A stretch of 37,956 nucleotides of DNA, taken from positions 1 through 37,956 of the forward strand of contig JAMIQH010000272.1 in the NCBI GenBank assembly GCA_035914695.1, given 5' to 3'. Both the position numbers and the translations under genes were made by a program. Positions 1 through 7,897 of the stretch are shown piece after piece. The stretch comes from JAOSJT01 sp035914695 (GTDB taxonomy: Bacteria; Bacteroidota; Ignavibacteria; SZUA-365). The notes below the pieces were generated by a model. It did no database searches, was not told the origin of the DNA, and saw only the letters and a list, made by a program, of their open reading frames with translations. Position 1 is the stretch's first letter, and every line of letters starts with the position of its first letter.

Positions 1-1
1 C

Positions 2-1138
2 GGCGCGTTCGTAGTGGCGCTGCTGTTGGTGGGCCAGGCCGGAGAGGTCGCGGCGCAAACCACAGCGGTGCCGTTTTTGCTGATTTCGCCGAGTTCACGG
101 AACAGCGCGATGGGCGAGAGCGGCGTGGCGATCGCGGATGATGTGTCGGCCATTTTCTGGAATCCCGCAGGCCTCGGATTCCAGCGCGGCATGGAATTGA
201 GCCTGAATCACTCGAACTGGCTGCCGCAGTTCGCGCAAAGCGATCTATTCTTCGAGTATGCCAGCTACAAGATGGATGTGCCGTCGATTGGCGGTACGCT
301 CGGCGCGGCATTGACCTATCTGAATCTGGGTGAATTCGAGCGTCGCGACGAAGGCAACAATCCTCTTGGCACATTCAAGAGCTACGAGATCGCGTTCACC
401 ACCTCGTACGGTACGCAACTCGATGAGGACTTCGCTCTCGGTGTCGGACTGCGCATCATCCACAGTTCGCTGTCGGTGGTGGCCACCGCGCGCGAGCAGG
501 GTTCGGGCACCGCCACGGCCGTGGCGGGCGATGTGGGCATTCTGTACCGTCCGTCGAAGTTCACGCTGCCGTTCAGCAACACCGATATTGGTGGACGTTT
601 CGGCATTGGCGCATCGATCACGAACATCGGTCCGTCGATCAGTTATATCGACGAGGATCAAGCCGATCCGCTGCCCACCGCGTTGCGTCTGGGTTTCAGC
701 TATGATCTCGTCAAAGAGAAGTACAACACGCTGACGTGGACAACGGATGTGACCAAGCTGCTTGTGAGCCGCACCGACCGCAAGGCGGATCCCTTTTACG
801 AGGCGATTTACAAAAGCTGGGACGTGGACAATGTCATGAACACGTTCACGCTGGGCACCGGCTTCGAGTACTGGTATTCGCAGCTTGTGGCTCTGCGCTT
901 CGGCTTCTTCCATGAGGATCCGAGTTTGGGCAACCGCCGCTTCCTGACCTTCGGCGCCGGTGTGCGTTACGATATCTACGGTTTCGACTTCAGCTATATT
1001 TCCACCGCGATTTCGGATGACGACACGGTGAGTCCGCTGTCCGAGACGTTGCGCTTCACGCTGACGGTGAACTGGAATCGCGGCAGCGGTCCGGCCGACG
1101 ACGGCACGCGCATTCCCGCCGACGACGCGGCGAACTAA
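2..1138 (+). CDS. porV: PorV-like T9SS outer-membrane barrel protein, 5' truncated by window edge
   Basis: The reading frame is open at the left edge and ends in TAA at 1136-1138. A hydrophobic stretch followed by a VAAQ-like cleavage site lies at the edge, so the true start is probably just outside. The mature protein opens with FLLISPSSRNSAMGESGVA and then WNPAG, the family hallmark of PorV/PorQ proteins. The middle and end (GPSISYIDEDQADP, LTWTTDVTKLLV, FEYWYSQLVALRFGFF, FDFSYI, SETLRFTL) follow the order I know from PorV, which binds the C-terminal domains of T9SS cargo and delivers them to the PorU sortase. PorV is a monomeric barrel in the outer membrane. A T9SS-type cargo gene lies 224 bp downstream on the same strand. 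A general PorV/PorQ paralogue (UPF0164-like) is the alternative. The family assignment is firm, the symbol less so. Confidence 0.8.
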   Translation, partial: GAFVVALLLVGQAGEVAAQTTAVPFLLISPSSRNSAMGESGVAIADDVSAIFWNPAGLGFQRGMELSLNHSNWLPQFAQSDLFFEYASYKMDVPSIGGTLGAALTYLNLGEFERRDEGNNPLGTFKSYEIAFTTSYGTQLDEDFALGVGLRIIHSSLSVVATAREQGSGTATAVAGDVGILYRPSKFTLPFSNTDIGGRFGIGASITNIGPSISYIDEDQADPLPTALRLGFSYDLVKEKYNTLTWTTDVTKLLVSRTDRKADPFYEAIYKSWDVDNVMNTFTLGTGFEYWYSQLVALRFGFFHEDPSLGNRRFLTFGAGVRYDIYGFDFSYISTAISDDDTVSPLSETLRFTLTVNWNRGSGPADDGTRIPADDAAN

Positions 1139-1212
1139 GAGCGGCACAGGTACCGGGCGGATGGCGCGCACTATTCGCCCGCACCTCGATCACACACATT
1201 GGCAACACGGAT

Positions 1213-1296
1213 TCCGGGGCTGTCCCGAATATCACGCGCGCGGGTCGCGGCTCGATGCTCACGAACGCCCGGGCGGATGTTCGCGACAGCCCCGGA
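1213..1296. repeat. Long inverted repeat between porV and the M6-like gene
   Basis: The arms 1213-1229 and 1280-1296 are reverse complements at 16 of 17 positions (core TCCGGGGCTGTC / GACAGCCCCGGA, then one C-C mismatch). They enclose 50 nt that is itself GC-rich. The element fills the centre of the 224-bp gap (1139-1362). No T-tract follows on the plus strand, so it is not a plain intrinsic terminator. It could be a processing or attenuation structure or a decayed mobile-element remnant. Confidence 0.55.
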
Positions 1297-1362
1297 CGTC
1301 CTGATGCCAATAACAACGTACCCAGACATCCGACAATAGTTTTCCACATTGGATCGTCCGTC

Positions 1363-4300
1363 ATGCAACGAACAGGGATAGCCACACTCCTCAGTTTTGT
1401 GTTCATCGCCAGCGCCGTGGCGCAGCAGCGGACGCCGATTGCGCCCATGCTTTCCCACGGCTTCATCGCACAGGGCGCATCCACCGGTATCGAGGCACGG
1501 CAGCTTCCCGACACGGTGCGCTTGCTCGCGGTGATGGTGGATTTTCAGGCGGACGACGACAATCGCACGAGCGGGACGGGCGCATTCGGTTCGATTTACG
1601 AATACGATTACGGCACGGAAATCCTGGATCCCATGCCGCACGACCGTGCGCATTTTCAGGCGCATGTGCAGTTTCTCGAAAATTACGTCCGCAAGGTGTC
1701 GGGTCGTCGCACAATTCTTACCGGCGAGGTGCTCGACGGCGTTGTGACGATGAGCGGCAAGATTGCCGACTATTCCTTCCGTCGCAACGAAGAGGAAACG
1801 CCTGTGGCGCGCCTCGCGGTGGAGGCCTGGGAAAAGGCGGTGCAGCAATTCCCGCAGACGGATTTTTCTTCCTACAACATGTTTGTGGTGTTTCACGCCG
1901 GAAGAGGACGGGACATCGATCTGGTGAGCATACAGGGCTTCGATCCCACGCCGCTGGACATTCCCTCGCTGTCGTTCACGCTGGATGCATTCAAGCGTTT
2001 GCTGGGCAATGATTTCACCGGCATACCCGCGGGTGGCGATTTCCGCATCGAAAACTGCGCGGTGCTTCCCACGACAAACAATCGCGAGATCGACAATATC
2101 GATGGATCGCGCAGTCTGCTGGAGATCACCATCAATGGCCTGCTCGCCGCGAGCTTTGGCACCTACGCAGGGCTGCCGGATCTTTTCAACACCAGCACCG
2201 GGAAAACCGGTATCGGACGTTTCGGTCTGATGGATGGAGAGGGCATTTTCGCCTATGGCGGCATTTGCCCACCCGAACCCTCGGCATGGGAAAAGCAGCA
2301 ATTGGGCTGGATGCGTCCTCGCGTGGCCGAACCCGGGACGCGCAACTATTTGCTGAGTGCGTCCGATTCGCTGTCCACGGCGGATGTGCTGCGCGTGCCG
2401 ATCACCGACAAGGAGTATTGGCTGGTGGAAAACCGCCAGCGCGATCTCGCGGGCAATGGACAGATGGTGACCTTCATCTCCGGTGGGCGCGTGCAGCAGC
2501 TTCGTTTCCCGAAGGACACGCTGGGCTTCGACAATGGCAACGTGCAGCAACTCAAGGGTGTGGTGATCGATGTCGAAGACATTGACTGGAGCTTGCCAGG
2601 TGGTCGTGTGGTGGCCGACGACAAAGAGGCGCGCGTTAACGGCGGCCTGCTGATCTGGCATGTGGATGAACGCATTATCGAGCGCAATCTGGTGAGCAAC
2701 ACGGTGAACAATGCCATCCCGCGTGGCGTGGATCTCGAGCAGGCGGGAGGTCCGCAGGATATCGGGCTCGACGTGCAGACCGTGTTCGGCACACAAACCG
2801 GTACGGGGTCACAACTCGACTACTGGTTGCGCGACAATATTTCGCCAGTGTACAAGAATCGTTTTGCTGCGGAGACCTCACCGAACACGCGGGCGAATTC
2901 CGGTGCGTTTTCCAACGTGACGATGGATAAATTTTCCACTGCCGGACCGATCATGTCCTTGGATGTGACTCTAGGCAGTGAGGTGCTCGCGCCGATGACG
3001 GGATTCCCGGTGGATTACTCCGCCGTGGCCGGTACGGGCGCGCGGTTGCGTTTCCTGCACGCGGAGGATATCGATCGCGATGGCGACGAGGAGTTTGTGG
3101 TGCTTGCCGACGCGGGCGAAGCGGGGCAGGGCTCGTTGCTGCTGACGCGCGGCGACGGCGCGCCGTGGCTTGCTGCTTCGCAGCTCGCCGCGCGTTTCAA
3201 CGGCGAAGCTATCGACGCGCCCGCCATTGGCGACATCAATGGCGACGGTGTGCCGGAGATTGTTGTGATCAGCCGCCGCACCGACGCCCACGAGTTGCTG
3301 GTCTTCACCGCCAAGGACGCGGACGCGGATGGCGCCTTGGATCGCGTGCAGGAGCAGCGCTATCCGTTCGTGGACGGCGTGCCCACATTGCTGAATCCGC
3401 GACCGCTCATCGCGCACGGCGTTGCGGTATTTTACCGCAGTGGAACAGCATCGGACAGTCTGCTGGTGCTCGGCACGCAATTCGCCCGTATTCCGCTGAA
3501 TCCGATGCCGCGCGCGGCGCAGGAACGCACGCTGACCATGTTGCCTTTGGACGAGGCGGGCATGGTGTTCGTGGGAAGTTCGCTGGCCGATCGCGCGGTT
3601 TCCATTGCTGGCAATCCTCAGGACATCCATTTTTCCGACATTGTGCAAATTCCGCTTGCCGCCGAGTCCACGTTCGATGCGTTGATGGTGGATACCGATG
3701 GCGACCGCACGCGCGAACTCGTGCGGCGGCAGATGGTGGATGGTCGCTCGTTGCTGCGCATCTCCCGCTACGCGCTTGGCGCCGGGACATCGGCCACGCC
3801 GCGCGAGAGTACGTCGCCGTTGCCGATCGGCGCAGCAATGACACTGGCGAGTGCAGACATGGACGGTGACGGTGCGAGTGATGTGGTGCTTGCGGACAGC
3901 AGTGGACACGCGGTGGCGCTGAACCATGCGTTGGTGAGCGTGGATTATTTTCCGGTTGCGGTGAACGCGCGTTCGCTGCACACGGTACGCGGCGCTGGCG
4001 CGCAGGATGTGCTGTATGCCGCCGGAGCGTCGCAGTTGCAGCAGCTCGGTGTCAAGGCGGGGATTGCGGATGGATTTCCGGTGGCGCTGACCGATGCGGT
4101 GGCGGCAGTCACCTTTGTGGCCCCGGGTATGAAGCTTGGATTCGCGGTACTGACGGAAGCCAGCACGTTGCAGGCCTTCCGCACGGCACGCGATGTGGCG
4201 CAGCGCTCCGCGCTGGTATGGAGTGCGGAGCATGCGGATGCGCGGAATTCGCGGCAGGCACCGCTTGCCGGGCAGATGGTGCAGCCGACGTCGGTATTTT

Positions 4301-4578
4301 TCCCCGAGGCACGCTGCTACAACTGGCCGAATCCGGTGTATGATGGCAGCACGCGCATACGCTTCTTCGTTTCGCACGACGCCGACGTGACCGTGGCGAT
4401 TTACGATCTCGCGGGCGACAAGGTGGCCGAATTGAAGGAACGTGCCGTGGGCGGCATGGACAATGAAATTCTCTGGGACGTGCGCGACATTCAGAGTGAC
4501 GTGTATCTCGCGAAAGTCACCGCCGAGGCGTCCGGTAAGAAGGGCGAGAAAATCATCAAGATTGCCGTGGTGAAATAG
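1363..4578 (+). CDS. M6-metallopeptidase-like T9SS cargo protein with destroyed zinc motif
   Basis: I chose the ATG at 1363 because it starts a clear signal peptide (MQRTGIATLLSFVFIASAVA, cleavage near AQQ). The 36 upstream codons in frame look non-coding. The 1071-residue product has an N-terminal domain like M6 (immune inhibitor A) peptidases, recognisable by GLPDLF at 270-275, FGLMDG and SAWEKQQLGW. Where M6 enzymes carry HEFGH before that block, this protein reads ASFGT (263-267), so both zinc histidines and the catalytic glutamate are missing. FG-GAP/calcium-loop repeats follow (DIDRDGDEE near 569, DINGDGVPE near 624, DMDGDGASD near 832). The last ~85 residues (YNWPNPVYDG, VAIYDLAGDKV, ending KIAVVK) are a type A T9SS sorting domain. 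It is probably a secreted, surface-attached binding or structural protein rather than a protease. Confidence 0.8.
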   Translation: MQRTGIATLLSFVFIASAVAQQRTPIAPMLSHGFIAQGASTGIEARQLPDTVRLLAVMVDFQADDDNRTSGTGAFGSIYEYDYGTEILDPMPHDRAHFQAHVQFLENYVRKVSGRRTILTGEVLDGVVTMSGKIADYSFRRNEEETPVARLAVEAWEKAVQQFPQTDFSSYNMFVVFHAGRGRDIDLVSIQGFDPTPLDIPSLSFTLDAFKRLLGNDFTGIPAGGDFRIENCAVLPTTNNREIDNIDGSRSLLEITINGLLAASFGTYAGLPDLFNTSTGKTGIGRFGLMDGEGIFAYGGICPPEPSAWEKQQLGWMRPRVAEPGTRNYLLSASDSLSTADVLRVPITDKEYWLVENRQRDLAGNGQMVTFISGGRVQQLRFPKDTLGFDNGNVQQLKGVVIDVEDIDWSLPGGRVVADDKEARVNGGLLIWHVDERIIERNLVSNTVNNAIPRGVDLEQAGGPQDIGLDVQTVFGTQTGTGSQLDYWLRDNISPVYKNRFAAETSPNTRANSGAFSNVTMDKFSTAGPIMSLDVTLGSEVLAPMTGFPVDYSAVAGTGARLRFLHAEDIDRDGDEEFVVLADAGEAGQGSLLLTRGDGAPWLAASQLAARFNGEAIDAPAIGDINGDGVPEIVVISRRTDAHELLVFTAKDADADGALDRVQEQRYPFVDGVPTLLNPRPLIAHGVAVFYRSGTASDSLLVLGTQFARIPLNPMPRAAQERTLTMLPLDEAGMVFVGSSLADRAVSIAGNPQDIHFSDIVQIPLAAESTFDALMVDTDGDRTRELVRRQMVDGRSLLRISRYALGAGTSATPRESTSPLPIGAAMTLASADMDGDGASDVVLADSSGHAVALNHALVSVDYFPVAVNARSLHTVRGAGAQDVLYAAGASQLQQLGVKAGIADGFPVALTDAVAAVTFVAPGMKLGFAVLTEASTLQAFRTARDVAQRSALVWSAEHADARNSRQAPLAGQMVQPTSVFFPEARCYNWPNPVYDGSTRIRFFVSHDADVTVAIYDLAGDKVAELKERAVGGMDNEILWDVRDIQSDVYLAKVTAEASGKKGEKIIKIAVVK

Positions 4579-4630
4579 CGCGGAGCTATCGAAGCGCCGT
4601 GGATTGACGAATCAGCAAGCAGTGACATTC

Positions 4631-7600
4631 ATGACACGTATGTTCCTTTTCCTTGCCACACTCGCTGTGGCGATGCTTTTCACTCTGCCGGCGGCAGCCC
4701 AGCCCGACGCCTATTCCGCTCCGGAACTGGAGTGGCGTACCATCACCACGAAGCATTTCCACGTGCATTACCATGAGGGTGCCGAGCGCAGCGCTCGTGT
4801 GATCGCGCGCATCGCCGAGGACGTGTACGGTCCCATCACAACGTTGTACCGGCATGAACCGGACGAGCGTGTCAGTTTCATTGTCAAGGATTACTCGGAT
4901 TACGCGAACGGTGCGGCCTATTTTTTCAACAACAAGATCGAGATATGGGCTTCGCCGCTGGATTTCGATCTTCGCGGCACGCACAACTGGCTGCGCAACG
5001 TCATCACGCATGAATTCACGCATATCATCCAGATACAGGCCGCGATGAAATTCGGGCGCAGCATACCCGCGCTCACCTTTCAGTGGTTCGGTTACGAGAA
5101 GGAGCGTCGCAGGGATGTGCTGTACGGGTATCCCAACACGCTGGTATCCTATCCCTTTCCGGGCGTGATCGTACCGCCCTGGTTTGCCGAAGGCACGGCG
5201 CAGTTCCAGCGCGGCAAGTTGACATACGATGCATGGGACGCGCATCGCGATATGATCCTGCGCTGCTATGTGCTTGCCGATTCCATGCTGAGTTGGGGCG
5301 AAATGAGTGCGTTCGGTAAAACCAGTCTCGGCAACGAGAGCGTGTACAACGCCGGGTATAATCTGACGCGCTACATTGCCAAGACCTATGGCGAAGATAA
5401 GCTGGAGGCGATCACGCGGGCCATGGGCAAGCCGCTCATTTTCACCATCGACGCCGCGATCGAAGACGTGCTCGGGATCAGCGGGAGGGATCTGTATGCG
5501 CAGTGGCGCCAGGCCTTGCGCGAGGAGTACGCGCAGCGCATCGCCCCCGTGGCGGAGCATCGCATGGAAGGGCGGCGAATCGCGGATGTGGGCTTCGGCA
5601 ATTTCTATCCGCGTTTCTCGCCGGATGGAAAAACGCTGGCCTACACCTCGAATAAAACCGCGGATTATTTCGGACAATCGTCGCTGTTTCTTTACGACCT
5701 GGCGAGCGGGACGGAGAAGCCCTTGCTGCCCGGCGTGCGATCCACCCTGTCATGGTCGCCCGACGGCAAGACCATCGTGTTTTCCAAATACAATCCGCCG
5801 TCGGTGCAAGGACATTTGTACTACGACCTGTACACCGTGGACGTGGCGACCGGCGAGGAGAAGCCACTGACCACCGGCCTGCGTGCCTACAATCCCGCGT
5901 ACTCGCCCGACGGTTCGAGCATCGCGTTCGTGTATTCGAAGGACGGCACCATCAATCTCGGTCTTGTGCAGGCCGATGGCAGCGGCATGCGTCCGGTGAC
6001 ATCATTCACAAAAGGCGAGCAGGTGATGACGCCATCGTGGTCGCCCGACGGGAAATGGATCATCTTTGCCTTCGCCCCACGCACACATCGCGGACTTGCG
6101 CGCATCCGGCCCGACGGCAGCGGCCTCGAGTATGTGCTGATTGATGGTGAGCACGATTGCCGCGACCCGCGCTACAGCAGCGACGGCACGCAGGTGCTTT
6201 ACGCCAGCAATCGCACGGGAATTTTCAACATTTACCGCCTGAATCTCGCGGACGGTACGAGCGAGCAACTCACCAATGTGCTGGGTGGCGCGTTCATGCC
6301 GGATCTGAATGCCGACGGAACACTCGCCTACGCGCTATACACCGCCGGTGGCTACAAAATCGCAACTCTCGATGCTCCGCAGCCGTTGGATGCCGTGGGG
6401 CGCGATTATTTGCCGCCGCGTCAGCATTCCTCACCCATCGCTTCCGCGGATGAGAGTTGGGATTGGAATGCGCTGAACGATTTTGATGACAGCGACACCT
6501 CGCGTTACAGCAGTGCTCCGCACTCGCGCCTGTTCCAGAGCATGATGTATTTCCCGACCTTCCGCATCGACAGTTTCAATCCGGACAACGAGGGGTTGGA
6601 ATTGTTCAAACCCGGATTGATGATGTACTCGTCGGACGTGCTGGGGCGCCTGGATTTCATGGCCTCGGCATCCATCAACATCAAAGGCGAACGTGATCTC
6701 TACCTGAATATCACCTATCGCGATAAACTGCCGCTGTTCTCGTCCCTCGGGTTGTATCCCGACCTGACTCTGGAAGTGTTCAACGTGACGCGCGGCACCA
6801 CAGCGAACATTCCGCTGCCGCTGGACACGCTCGGTGTGGATGTGGACTTCAACCTGCTCGAGTTTGCCGTGCGACTTGGCCACAACATTGTGGACAACAG
6901 CATGCGCCTCGACTTCGGCTACGCGCACAGCCGCTACACCAGCACCACGGGGAGTTTCCGCAATCCGGACAACGAGGCGATAGTGCCGGCGCGCGACAAT
7001 CTGTATCTCGTGGGCAATACCATCAGCGCGGTGTTTCGCTACAAGGATCTCGTGCCCACGCGCGACCATGAAATCAGCCCGATTGGATCGCGATTCACCC
7101 TGCATTACGATTACGAATTCAACAACTACAATCCCGACGGCGAGTACGAAATCAAGGGCGGCTTGCTTCTGCCGGTGTATCGCGACTTCAACTTTCATCG
7201 CCTCGATGCGCAGTTGAGTGTGGGCGCGCGATTGCCATGGTGGAATCACGCGTTGACCTTGCGCGCGCGCGCGGCCACGATTCTCGGCGATCCCGTGGAT
7301 GAATTTTTCAATTACTATGCCGGTGGCATCACCGGGATGCAGGGGTACACGTTCTACTCGCTCGGAGGAAATGAACTGGCCACGGCGCAGCTCGCGTATC
7401 GTTTCCCGATTTTCTCGAGCATGGATCTGCATCTCGGACATTTGCTCTTCGACAAGCTGTATGGTGGCGTGTTCGTGGATGTGGGCGACGCCGTGATGGC
7501 GCCCGAGGAATTTTCCACGCGCGCGCTCAAACGCGACGTGGGCTTCGAGTTGCGTCTGGAATCGTTTTCCTTCTCGATGTATCCCACGCGGATATTTTTC

Positions 7601-7723
7601 AGCGGAGCGTATGGTCTGGATTCCTTTACGCGCACCTTCCAGTTCACCGAGGTTACGTACGGCAAGGAGTGGCGCTGGTATTTCGGCATGCTCTTCGGCT
7701 TCGACCTGAGCGACGGCTTCTGA
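4631..7723 (+). CDS. Gluzincin peptidase - PD40 propeller - Omp85-like barrel protein
   Basis: The ATG at 4631 gives MTRMFLFLATLAVAMLF and an AAAQ signal-peptidase site; a TTG at 4604 is in frame but less likely. Domain 1 (about 25-310) matches peptidase_MA-type metallopeptidases: HEFTH at 127-131 and WFAEGTAQ with the probable third ligand Glu187. Domain 2 (about 315-590) holds six PD40/TolB-type blades (PRFSPDGK, LSWSPDGK, PAYSPDGS, PSWSPDGK, PRYSSDGT, PDLNADGT). Domain 3 (about 640-1030) is rich in alternating strands and has GITGMQGY, YRFPIF, VDVGDA and a C-terminal aromatic ending, as in Omp85/BamA-type surface-antigen barrels. The peptidase and propeller would sit on one side of the outer membrane, anchored by their own barrel. 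The substrate is unknown. It follows the M6-like gene by 52 bp and may be co-transcribed. Confidence 0.75.
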   Translation: MTRMFLFLATLAVAMLFTLPAAAQPDAYSAPELEWRTITTKHFHVHYHEGAERSARVIARIAEDVYGPITTLYRHEPDERVSFIVKDYSDYANGAAYFFNNKIEIWASPLDFDLRGTHNWLRNVITHEFTHIIQIQAAMKFGRSIPALTFQWFGYEKERRRDVLYGYPNTLVSYPFPGVIVPPWFAEGTAQFQRGKLTYDAWDAHRDMILRCYVLADSMLSWGEMSAFGKTSLGNESVYNAGYNLTRYIAKTYGEDKLEAITRAMGKPLIFTIDAAIEDVLGISGRDLYAQWRQALREEYAQRIAPVAEHRMEGRRIADVGFGNFYPRFSPDGKTLAYTSNKTADYFGQSSLFLYDLASGTEKPLLPGVRSTLSWSPDGKTIVFSKYNPPSVQGHLYYDLYTVDVATGEEKPLTTGLRAYNPAYSPDGSSIAFVYSKDGTINLGLVQADGSGMRPVTSFTKGEQVMTPSWSPDGKWIIFAFAPRTHRGLARIRPDGSGLEYVLIDGEHDCRDPRYSSDGTQVLYASNRTGIFNIYRLNLADGTSEQLTNVLGGAFMPDLNADGTLAYALYTAGGYKIATLDAPQPLDAVGRDYLPPRQHSSPIASADESWDWNALNDFDDSDTSRYSSAPHSRLFQSMMYFPTFRIDSFNPDNEGLELFKPGLMMYSSDVLGRLDFMASASINIKGERDLYLNITYRDKLPLFSSLGLYPDLTLEVFNVTRGTTANIPLPLDTLGVDVDFNLLEFAVRLGHNIVDNSMRLDFGYAHSRYTSTTGSFRNPDNEAIVPARDNLYLVGNTISAVFRYKDLVPTRDHEISPIGSRFTLHYDYEFNNYNPDGEYEIKGGLLLPVYRDFNFHRLDAQLSVGARLPWWNHALTLRARAATILGDPVDEFFNYYAGGITGMQGYTFYSLGGNELATAQLAYRFPIFSSMDLHLGHLLFDKLYGGVFVDVGDAVMAPEEFSTRALKRDVGFELRLESFSFSMYPTRIFFSGAYGLDSFTRTFQFTEVTYGKEWRWYFGMLFGFDLSDGF

Positions 7724-7751
7724 CACCGCCACAACATGGCGTGGTTTCGCG

Positions 7752-7777
7752 CGCGTCCCGTCAACAGCGGGACGCGT
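7752..7777 (+). terminator. GC-rich hairpin after the peptidase-barrel gene
   Basis: CGCGTCCCG (7752-7760) and CGGGACGCG (7768-7776) form a perfect 9-bp stem with a 7-nt loop, 28 nt after the stop codon. There is no T-tract, so it may be a weak or factor-assisted terminator, or an RNA-stabilising hairpin. Confidence 0.45.
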
Positions 7778-7825
7778 GTGGTATACAGGCCATTGGCGGA
7801 CGGTGGCTGCGTGCAGGCGTCCGCA

Positions 7826-7855
7826 TTGTTCATTGTGCATCGAATTCCGTATACT
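7826..7855 (+). promoter_or_regulatory. Candidate promoter for the CHASE2-fecR pair
   Basis: TTG at 7826-7828 and TATACTTG at 7850-7857 are separated by 21 nt. This is close to the Bacteroidota-type TTG...TAnnTTTG pattern. The -10 element is preceded by TTCCG, as at several other starts in this window. The start codon is 42 nt after the end of TATACT. Confidence 0.4.
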
Positions 7856-7897
7856 TGAGACAATTCACTGCTCTCAGGTTTACTCTGTCCATCGCCC

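Noticed and set aside
1171..2796. Long minus-strand frame opposite the M6-like gene (also 2971-4377)
   Set aside because: Arg/His-rich mirror-frame composition, no family features, and a clear gene with signal peptide and sorting domain on the plus strand.
6431..7840. Minus-strand 469-codon frame opposite the barrel part of the peptidase fusion
   Set aside because: Same mirror-frame pattern; the plus-strand protein is continuous through this region.
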